Made by a program: the position numbers and the translations under genes | The notes under the pieces: generated by a model | What the model was told of the DNA's origin: nothing | The model's database searches: none | What the model saw: only the letters and a program-made list of their open reading frames with translations | Source of the DNA: JBHIAG01 sp046758465 | GTDB taxonomy: Bacteria; Acidobacteriota; Terriglobia; Acidiferrales; 2-02-FULL-67-57 | Direction of reading: 5' to 3' | NCBI GenBank assembly: GCA_046758465.1 | Contig: JBHIAG010000042.1 | Location: 1 to 17,398 of the forward strand | DNA length: 17,398 bases | Shown here: positions 1 through 5,050 of the stretch, in pieces | Layout: each line of letters opens with the position of its first letter | Numbering within the stretch: position 1 is the stretch's first letter

Positions 1-1
1 G

Positions 2-358
2 CTAGCGGGCGAAGCGGCGCTCGAGCAGCAGCGACACTCCAATCACGATCAGCACCACGGGCCAAAGCGTAGGCAGCCGCAGCTCCCACACGCCCGCCGT
101 ACCCAGAGCCAAGACAGCGGCCACCAGCAGCAAGAAGGGCCCGGTGAGGGCGCAGTGGAAGCTGCGGTTGACAGCGAAGTTGGCCACGCAGGCTACGCCC
201 GCGGCCCCGAACAGCAGCGCTCCCCGGTAATCCCCAAGCCCGGGCCACACTTGGACGAGCAGGAATGCACCGCCGGCGAGAAGCAAAAATACCACCAACC
301 AGAAGCCGAACGCGCGCGGCGTGGTGCAGCAGACTCCGCCTGATTGAGGTTCTGCCAT
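2..358 (-). CDS. Small membrane protein, LiaI/LiaF-like transmembrane region
   Basis: This 118-residue protein is almost entirely membrane-embedded. Hydrophobic stretches lie at about residues 17-37, 45-63, 70-87 and 98-112, with a basic tail (LLLERRFAR). The ending WPVVLIVIGVSLLLERR resembles the C-terminal part of LiaI/LiaF-type and DUF5668-type membrane segments, which are four-helix modules of unknown biochemical role. A good ribosome binding site (AGGGGGT, 5 bases before the ATG) supports this start. It lies 96 bp downstream of panC on the same strand and may be the last gene of that transcript, but nothing ties it to pantothenate. The stop codon is at the very edge of the window and the gene is complete. 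The family call is by resemblance only. Confidence 0.7.
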   Translation of the reverse strand: MAEPQSGGVCCTTPRAFGFWLVVFLLLAGGAFLLVQVWPGLGDYRGALLFGAAGVACVANFAVNRSFHCALTGPFLLLVAAVLALGTAGVWELRLPTLWPVVLIVIGVSLLLERRFAR

Positions 359-454
359 GTTTTACCCCCTGCCCGGTACTACGATGTTGTGCGCACGCAG
401 GTTCCCGTGTTAGGGCTGCACCGTCAGTTCCTGCGCGAGGTGGAGGCGGCGGCT

Positions 455-1327
455 TCAGAGGTGGAAGGTAAAACCGGCGGGGGATGCTTCGACCAGCAAA
501 TTATCAATGAGGCGGGCGCGGCCAATCCAGACGGCCAGCGCGACGAGGCCGCGGCCTTCCAGGCGGGTTTGGGGCGTGAGCCGCTCGGGGTCAACAATGG
601 CGACATAGTCGAGGCGGGCACGAGGCTCTTCGCCGATGAGCTGGCGCATCGCGGCGAGGATGGCGTCGGGGCGGCGCTCGCCGCTGCGGATGAGGTCGCG
701 GGCGCGGCAGAGGCTCTGGTAGAGGACGCGGGCGGCGGTGCGCTCCTCGGGGCTGAGGTAGGCGTTGCGGGAGCTGATGGCCAGGCCGTCGGGTTCGCGC
801 ACGATGGGGCAAACAACAACCTCCACGGGCAGATGGAGGTCGCGCACCACCTGTTTGACCACGGCGCATTGTTGCGCGTCCTTTCGGCCGAAGTAGGCGC
901 GGTGGGGTTGCACGATGCCGAAGAGTTTCGCCACCACCGTGGCCACACCGCGGAAGTGGCCGGGGCGGAACTGGCCTTCCAGCGGTGCCGCAACCCGCTC
1001 CAGGGTGACGTAGGTTTGAAAGTCGGGTGGGTAGAGCTCCTCGACCGGGGGCGCGAAGAGGAAGTCCACGCCGGCGCGGCGGAGCAAGTCGGTGTCCCGT
1101 GCGAGGTCGCGGGGATAGTTCCGATAGTCCTCGGTGGGGCCGAACTGCGCGGGGTTGACGAAAAGCGACACGACCGTGACGTCGCTCTCCTCCTGCGCGC
1201 GGCGGACGAGTGACAGGTGGCCTTCGTGCAGCGCACCCATGGTAGGCACGAAGCCGATGTGTTTGCCGCGAGCGCGCAGGCCCGTGGCGGCCACCTGCAT
1301 CTCCGCCACCCGCGTGAGCGTCTTCAT
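455..1327 (-). CDS. panC: Pantothenate synthetase (pantoate--beta-alanine ligase)
   Basis: PanC condenses pantoate with beta-alanine using ATP, the last step of pantothenate (vitamin B5) synthesis in the cytoplasm. The class I nucleotidyltransferase signature HEGH is at residues 34-37 within PTMGALHEGH. FVNPAQF, FGRKDAQQ and the ISSRN loop, which replaces KMSKS in this family, all follow in the expected order. The length of 290 residues is normal. The start is taken as the ATG giving MKTL. A GTG one codon earlier is also open. The gene follows panB with a gap of only 6 bp, so the two are almost certainly co-transcribed. Confidence 0.97.
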   Translation of the reverse strand: MKTLTRVAEMQVAATGLRARGKHIGFVPTMGALHEGHLSLVRRAQEESDVTVVSLFVNPAQFGPTEDYRNYPRDLARDTDLLRRAGVDFLFAPPVEELYPPDFQTYVTLERVAAPLEGQFRPGHFRGVATVVAKLFGIVQPHRAYFGRKDAQQCAVVKQVVRDLHLPVEVVVCPIVREPDGLAISSRNAYLSPEERTAARVLYQSLCRARDLIRSGERRPDAILAAMRQLIGEEPRARLDYVAIVDPERLTPQTRLEGRGLVALAVWIGRARLIDNLLVEASPAGFTFHL

Positions 1328-1333
1328 CACTCT

Positions 1334-2212
1334 CTAGCGATAGATGTGTGCCAGGAATTTTTCGCGCACCTCGGCGGGGAGGTGGTAGGACTCGTTATCG
1401 GCGGGGAAGTGGTCGGCGGTGACATCGGCGCAGAAGCCGCGGACGGCGTCGCTGATAGCGGTTTTGAGGTCGGCGTAGCGGCGGGCGAATTTGGGCTGGA
1501 CGCCGAAGTTCAGCCCGAGCAGGTCGTGCAGGACAAGCACTTGGCCGTCGCAGTGCGGGCCGGCACCGATGCCGATGGTGGGGATTTTCAGCTCGCGCGT
1601 GATCCAGTCCGCGACTTCCATCGGCACGCCTTCGAGGACGAGCGCGAAGGCTCCGGCAGCCTCGACCCCGCGGGCGTCGCGCAGGAGGGCTTCGGCGGCG
1701 GCGAGCGTCTTGCCTTGCACCTTGAAGCCGCCGAAGGCGTTGACCGACTGGGGCGTGAGGCCGACGTGGCCCATGACAGGGATTTCGGCTTCGACCAGGC
1801 GGAGGATCAGTTCGCTGCGCTTCTCGCCGCCTTCAATCTTGACCGCTGCGGCGCCAGCCTCCTTGACGAAGCGAACGGCATTGGCGACGCCAGCGTCGAG
1901 GCTGAGGTGGAAGGTGCCGAAGGGCATGTCGGCGACCAGCAGCGCGCGGCGCACGGCGCGGCGGACGGCGCGGGTGTGGTGGAGCATCTCGTCGAGGGTG
2001 ACGGGTAGGGTGTTTTCGTAGCCGAGTACGACCATGGCGAGCGAGTCGCCCACCAGGATGATGTCCACACCGGCCTCATCCACCAGGCGGGCGGTGGGGT
2101 AGTCATAAGCAGTGAGGCAGGTGATTTTTTCGCTGCGGGCTTTCTTTTCCAGAATCGCCGGTACGGTGACTTGCGTCTCCCGTCCGGCCCCTGCGGGCGG
2201 ATAGGAACTCAT
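1334..2212 (-). CDS. panB: 3-methyl-2-oxobutanoate hydroxymethyltransferase
   Basis: PanB transfers a hydroxymethyl group from methylene-tetrahydrofolate to alpha-ketoisovalerate to make ketopantoate, the first committed step of pantothenate synthesis. Family hallmarks appear in order: TAYDYPTARLVDEAG, the Mg-binding VGDSLAMVVLG, MPFGTF, KIEGG, GHVGLTPQS, IGIGAGPHCDGQVLVLHDLLGL. The protein is 292 residues. An extra 20 or so residues at the N-terminus (SSYPPAGAGRE) are poorly conserved-looking, but GGAGG sits 5 bases before this ATG and supports the start. It is the first gene of the panB-panC pair and diverges from the SnoaL-like gene on plus. ketopantoate reductase (panE) is not in the window. 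Confidence 0.97.
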   Translation of the reverse strand: MSSYPPAGAGRETQVTVPAILEKKARSEKITCLTAYDYPTARLVDEAGVDIILVGDSLAMVVLGYENTLPVTLDEMLHHTRAVRRAVRRALLVADMPFGTFHLSLDAGVANAVRFVKEAGAAAVKIEGGEKRSELILRLVEAEIPVMGHVGLTPQSVNAFGGFKVQGKTLAAAEALLRDARGVEAAGAFALVLEGVPMEVADWITRELKIPTIGIGAGPHCDGQVLVLHDLLGLNFGVQPKFARRYADLKTAISDAVRGFCADVTADHFPADNESYHLPAEVREKFLAHIYR

Positions 2213-2269
2213 TGTGGCCTCCGAGTACGACGCCCTACGGCTGTCGTCCCTGCCCCCTACGGGGCACCT

Positions 2270-2300
2270 GTATTAGAGCCGAGCCGAGCGCATTTGGCAA
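2270..2300 (-). promoter_or_regulatory. Possible panB promoter
   Basis: On the minus strand TTGCCA (2295-2300, five of six bases of the -35 consensus) is followed 18 to 19 bases later by CTAATA/TAATAC (2270-2276), a weak -10. This lies about 60 bp before the panB start, in the gap shared with the divergent SnoaL-like gene. It was found by eye only and the spacing is on the long side. Confidence 0.3.
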
Positions 2301-2359
2301 CAAGGAATTGTGTTTTCGACCTCGGCGGCCCAGACTAGAGCCGAGGCTGAGACGCAGGG

Positions 2360-2722
2360 ATGAATGCGCGAAAGTTTCTGGAGAGCTACGGCAGGGCCTG
2401 GGAGACGCGGGACGCCGAGCTGGCGGCTTCGCTCTTCACCGACGAGGCCACCTACCAAGAAGAGGCTTTCGCAGAACCCCTGGTGGGGCGCGCGGCCATC
2501 CGGGCGTACTGGCAGAACGCCACTAGCACGCAGAAGGAGATTAACTTTGTCGCAGGCCAGCCTGTGGTGAGTGGCAATCTGCTCATCGCCGAGTGGAGCT
2601 GCCGCTACACCCACGTTTCTACCGGCAAACGGCGGGAGTTGCGCGGTGTGCTGCTGGCTGAATTTGCCGGAGAAAAGGTGCGGGCGTTTCGCGAGTATTG
2701 GGTCCGGCGCGAACTGCCCTAA
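2360..2722 (+). CDS. SnoaL-like / NTF2-fold protein
   Basis: This 120-residue protein has the layout of the SnoaL-like polyketide-cyclase/NTF2 fold: an N-terminal helix (ARKFLESYGRAWETRDAELAASLF), the typical turn TDEATYQE, then VGRAAIRAYW and several amphipathic strands ending in FREYWVRRELP. The fold holds small-molecule isomerases, hydrolases and many proteins of unknown function. No catalytic residue set can be read with certainty, so no substrate is proposed. It stands alone on plus, divergent from panB and convergent with frdD. The only ribosome-binding-like sequence, CAGGG, lies unusually close to the ATG. Confidence 0.8.
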   Translation: MNARKFLESYGRAWETRDAELAASLFTDEATYQEEAFAEPLVGRAAIRAYWQNATSTQKEINFVAGQPVVSGNLLIAEWSCRYTHVSTGKRRELRGVLLAEFAGEKVRAFREYWVRRELP

Positions 2723-3034
2723 CCCAGGGCACTGCGGCAAGTCAAAGCGGGCCGGGTGGTCGGCGCCCAGATTTCCCCCAGGCGGGAGCCCTTCGACCCC
2801 GAAGCTGCGAGGCTGACGACAACCCTGGGGCCTGGGCATCGCCCGCCGAGCCCGGTGGCACCCGCCACCGGGGAAACTCGGCCTTTGTTCCCCCAGCCGG
2901 GGTCGTTCGACCACAAAGCGTCCGGACTGAGGGCAAGCGCCGTAGCCAAGCCCTTCACCGAGAACCTTCAGGGTGAGCCGGCCCCGTGGCAGGGGCCACT
3001 GGGTTGGACACTACAGACAAGCCCCGGCCCTGCC
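2723..3034. other. Convergent intergenic region with direct repeat and hairpin
   Basis: No gene is supported here, between the convergent SnoaL-like gene and frdD. The region holds an imperfect direct repeat of about 34 bases: TTTCCCCCAGGCGGG at 2772-2805 and GTTCCCCCAGCCGGG at 2887-2920, about 27 of 34 positions matching, 115 bases apart. Between them lies a perfect 9-bp hairpin, CCCGGTGGC/GCCACCGGG, at 2851-2872. Open frames across it are low-complexity and antisense-like. Confidence 0.6.
2851..2872. terminator. GC hairpin between convergent genes
   Basis: The stem is CCCGGTGGC/GCCACCGGG with loop ACCC, perfect over 9 bp. It is placed where transcripts from both sides would end. There is no T-run, so a rho-independent terminator is not shown. 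It could equally be part of the local repeats. Confidence 0.35.
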
Positions 3035-3385
3035 CTAGCCGAGGGTCGCGAGGGTGAAGGCGGCGGCGGCGGTTCCGACGAGGGCGGCGCCGTAGCAGAG
3101 GAGAGCAATCGGCGCGCGCAGTGGTTTCACCCGCAAGGTATCGTTAACCGTGTAGCGGAGGCGATGGGCGGCGTGGAAGAGGGGCAGCGAGATCAGGACG
3201 AAGAAATAGAGGCGCGTGAGGGGCTGTTTCAGCAGGGTAAGCCCCACATCGTAGCTGGGTGCGTCGAGCCAGCCGCCGGGAAAGGCCAGCCCGGTCAATA
3301 ACAGGTGGATGGGGAAGAGCAGCGCGGCGACCACTCCGCCGGCGCCGAACAGGCTCCACAGCAGCGGTGTTATCCCTTTGCGCAT
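3035..3385 (-). CDS. frdD: Fumarate reductase membrane anchor subunit D
   Basis: This is one of the two membrane anchors of quinol:fumarate reductase. With FrdC it fixes the catalytic FrdAB part to the inner membrane and forms the quinone site. The 116 residues contain three hydrophobic helices (about 8-33, 56-71, 90-113). The opening LLWSLFGAGGVVAALLFP closely matches the LFGAGG region of E. coli FrdD, and LPLFHAAHRLRYTVNDTLRV matches its LHRMHHAMHD region (His71 and His74 here). The gene starts one base after the frdC stop (TGAAATG arrangement), so translation is probably coupled. It is the last gene of the frd cluster. Confidence 0.88.
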   Translation of the reverse strand: MRKGITPLLWSLFGAGGVVAALLFPIHLLLTGLAFPGGWLDAPSYDVGLTLLKQPLTRLYFFVLISLPLFHAAHRLRYTVNDTLRVKPLRAPIALLCYGAALVGTAAAAFTLATLG

Positions 3386-3386
3386 T

Positions 3387-3803
3387 TCAGTCTCGTTGCA
3401 AAAGCCAGACCAGGCCGGCGGAGATTACCACCCAGCCCAGATAATGCATGCCCTGGATCACCCAATCGGGCAGGCGCTGCCCGCGCAGGCGCACGACCAT
3501 CGCCTTGGGGGCGGCGTTGAACCAGGTAATGGCATGGAAGAGGACAAGGAGGAACGCCACGCTATTGAGGGCGAGAAAAAGAGGAGTTTTCATGCGGGCG
3601 AGGAAGGCGGCATAGGCGTCGGGGCCCTCGGCTAGGGCGCGGATTTTCCACAACAGGACGACACAGAAGAAAGCCACGGCAACGCTGGTGAACTCACGCA
3701 GCATGAACTTGGCGTAGGACCACTTCTGCAGCCACCACCAAACCGAGACGCGGCGGCGGTAGGAGCGGGGCTGGTAGGGGGTGTAGTGCGCTGCTGTTTT
3801 CAT
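3387..3803 (-). CDS. frdC: Fumarate reductase membrane anchor subunit C
   Basis: This is the second anchor of the E. coli-type, two-anchor, haem-free fumarate reductase. Three hydrophobic helices lie at about residues 40-58, 72-92 and 113-134. FMLREFTSVAV (Glu37) corresponds to the MLREGTAVP segment of E. coli FrdC, where the Glu is near the quinone site. LFHAITWFNAAPKA (His90) corresponds to its LLHTKTWFELAPKA segment. The length of 138 residues is usual. A good ribosome binding site (GAGGGGA just before ATG) supports the start. About 200 bp containing a palindromic repeat separates it from frdB, an unusual break in a cluster that is normally tightly packed. Confidence 0.9.
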   Translation of the reverse strand: MKTAAHYTPYQPRSYRRRVSVWWWLQKWSYAKFMLREFTSVAVAFFCVVLLWKIRALAEGPDAYAAFLARMKTPLFLALNSVAFLLVLFHAITWFNAAPKAMVVRLRGQRLPDWVIQGMHYLGWVVISAGLVWLLQRD

Positions 3804-3859
3804 TCCCCTCGCTCCCTCAGACCCCGCCGAACACCGTCTTATCCATCCAAGCCCCCTCC

Positions 3860-3949
3860 TGTCATTCCGACCCGTACGGGGAGGAATCTGCTTTTCAGGA
3901 CTCTAGGGCCAAGCAGATTCCTCGTCGCCTGCGGCTTCTCGGAATGACA
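3860..3949. repeat. MITE-like palindromic element, copy 1
   Basis: The ends are exact inverted repeats, TGTCATTCCGA (3860-3870) and TCGGAATGACA (3939-3949). A second exact inner pair is GAGGAATCTGCTT (3881-3893) and AAGCAGATTCCTC (3911-3923). The centre is about 17 bases. There is no room for a transposase. The pattern of palindromic ends beginning GTCAT recurs in copy 2 on the other side of frdB. It lies in the frdB-frdC gap. Confidence 0.85.
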
Positions 3950-4001
3950 AACCAACGACTGGGCACGGGCACTCATTTGCCCTCCTTCGCGCTGACGCCC
4001 A

Positions 4002-4745
4002 TCAAGCTGAACCCCAGGGCAGGAGCACGGATTTGAACCACTGGGCGGCGCCGGCGACTTTGTATTGTTGGATGGCGCCGGCCGGGTCAACATTTTTGGG
4101 GCAGACTTTAGTGCACTCGCCGACGAAGCTGCATTCCCAGATGCCCTCGTGCTCCAAGCAAATGTCCGTGCGGTCGGCGGCAGCCTGATCGCGGGAGTCG
4201 AGGTTGTAGCGCTGGGCGAGGGCAAGGGCAGCGGGGCCGAGGAAGTCGGGTTCGAGCCCATAGACGGGACAGGCGGCGTAGCAGAGCATGCAGTTGATGC
4301 ACATGCTGAACTGCTTGTAGCGGTCGAGCTGGTCCGGGGTCTGGAGGTATTCGCCTTCGGCCAGCGGCTTCTCTTGTTTGCGAATAATCCAGGGCTTAAC
4401 CTTTTTGAGTTTGTGCAGGAAGTCAGTCATGTCCACGACCAGGTCGCGCATGATGGGGAAGAACTGGAGGGGTTCGACGCGGATGGGGCCGGGCGCATAG
4501 TCGCTGAGGAAGCTGGCGCAGGTGAGTTTGGGCGTACCGTTGACCGTCATCCCACAACTGCCGCACACACCCATGCGGCACGACCAGCGGTAGGAGAGCG
4601 AGCCGTCCACGCTCTCCTTGATGTAGTTCAGCGCATCGAGCACCACCCAGTCCTTGCGCAGGGGGACCTCATAGGTCTGGCAGGTGGGCTCGGCCTCTTG
4701 CTCCGGCCGATAGCGTGTCACCGCCAGGGTTACCGTCTCCGCCAT
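4002..4745 (-). CDS. frdB: Fumarate reductase iron-sulfur subunit B
   Basis: FrdB passes electrons between the quinone site and the FAD of FrdA through three iron-sulfur clusters. All ligands are visible in the 247 residues: [2Fe-2S] Cys56, Cys61, Cys64 and Cys76 (CRMGVCGSC...TC); then CINCMLCYAACP (Cys149, 152, 155, 159) and CSFVGECTKVCP (Cys205, 211, 215), which together hold the [4Fe-4S] and [3Fe-4S] clusters. The ending KNVDPAGAIQQYKV is typical of FrdB rather than SdhB. The start ATG has no clear ribosome binding site. It is separated from frdA by about 300 bp of repeats and fossil sequence, so it may depend on read-through or on its own promoter. Confidence 0.95.
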   Translation of the reverse strand: MAETVTLAVTRYRPEQEAEPTCQTYEVPLRKDWVVLDALNYIKESVDGSLSYRWSCRMGVCGSCGMTVNGTPKLTCASFLSDYAPGPIRVEPLQFFPIMRDLVVDMTDFLHKLKKVKPWIIRKQEKPLAEGEYLQTPDQLDRYKQFSMCINCMLCYAACPVYGLEPDFLGPAALALAQRYNLDSRDQAAADRTDICLEHEGIWECSFVGECTKVCPKNVDPAGAIQQYKVAGAAQWFKSVLLPWGSA

Positions 4746-4763
4746 TGGTTAGCTCAAACTTTA

Positions 4764-4834
4764 CCACAGAGGCACCCAGACATAGAGCCAGCTCGCCTGG
4801 CTTTTTTTTCTCTGTGGCCTCTGTGTCTCTGTGG
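4764..4834. repeat. CCACAGAG-type imperfect inverted repeat
   Basis: The left arm CCACAGAGGCACCCAGA (from 4764) pairs imperfectly with the right arm GCCTCTGTGTCTCTGTGG (ending at 4834). The arms are rich in short CACAGAG units. The centre holds the AGCCAG/CTGGCT hairpin and a run of eight T. It looks like a dispersed non-coding repeat. Confidence 0.6.
4786..4809 (+). terminator. Terminator-like hairpin with T-run (plus-strand sense)
   Basis: AGCCAG (4786-4791), loop CTCGC, CTGGCT (4797-4802), then a run of eight T ending at 4809. This is the form of a rho-independent terminator for rightward transcription, but the surrounding genes run leftward. It may only be the core of the repeat in which it lies. 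Confidence 0.35.
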
Positions 4835-4844
4835 CCAATTCCCC

Positions 4845-4910
4845 TTAGGTGCCAGAGAGGCGTTGGCCGGGGGGCCAGCGGCTAATTGTAACCCACGGGG
4901 AGTTTATCCC
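4845..4910 (-). pseudogene. Fossil second copy of the frdA 3' end (22 codons including stop)
   Basis: Read on minus, these bases translate to VTISRWPPGQRLSGT followed by TAA, preceded by GINSPW. The true end of FrdA (5051-5116) is VTITRWPPGKRVYGK followed by TAG. The two DNA stretches align without gaps, with about 51 of 66 bases identical by hand count. The longest shared run is CGCTGGCCCCCCGGC. No upstream frdA sequence accompanies it. It is probably the tail of an older or second frdA left by recombination, or a partial duplication. Confidence 0.8.
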
Positions 4911-4933
4911 GGGAAGAACTTTCTCTCGTCAGC

Positions 4934-5027
4934 CCGTCATGCTGAACCTGCCTGCGGCAGGCAGGCGAAGTGGAGCATCTCAAAAGCAGATTCTTCGTCC
5001 CGAAACTTTTCGGGACTCAGAATGACA
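4934..5027. repeat. MITE-like palindromic element, copy 2, with nested palindromes
   Basis: The element is bounded by CCCGTCATGCTGA (from 4934) and TCAGAATGAC (5018-5027), which are imperfect inverted ends of the same GTCATNC(C/T)GA type as copy 1. Inside it share GAGCATCT and AGCAGATTCTTCG, like the inner arms of copy 1. Two smaller palindromes sit within it: CCTGCCTGCGGCAGGCAGG at 4947-4965 and GTCCCGAAACTTTTCGGGAC at 4997-5016. It lies between frdA and the fossil frdA end. Confidence 0.75.
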
Positions 5028-5050
5028 GGGGGATGGGTGCTGCGTTTTCG

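Larger units (their letters stand above)
4746..5050. other. frdA-frdB spacer made of repeats and a fossil frdA end
   Basis: This 305-bp spacer holds no intact gene. From low to high coordinates it contains an imperfect inverted repeat of CCACAGAG type with a T-run (4764-4834), a second copy of the last 22 codons of frdA (4845-4910), and a palindromic element of about 100 bp (4934-5027). frd genes are normally packed closely, so the spacer appears to be built from inserted material. Confidence 0.75.

Noticed and set aside
344..1213. A long open frame on plus opposite panC
   Set aside because: It is an antisense shadow of panC in GC-rich DNA; its protein is Gly/Ala/Glu-rich with no recognisable motif.
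2273..2914. A 213-codon minus-strand frame over the SnoaL-like gene and the gap
   Set aside because: It is Pro/Gly/Arg-rich, has no motif and is opposite a gene with a convincing fold pattern.
3860..5027. CRISPR array or insertion sequence explanation for the repeats around frdB
   Set aside because: There are only two diverged palindromic copies, no regular spacers, and no transposase or cas gene in the window.
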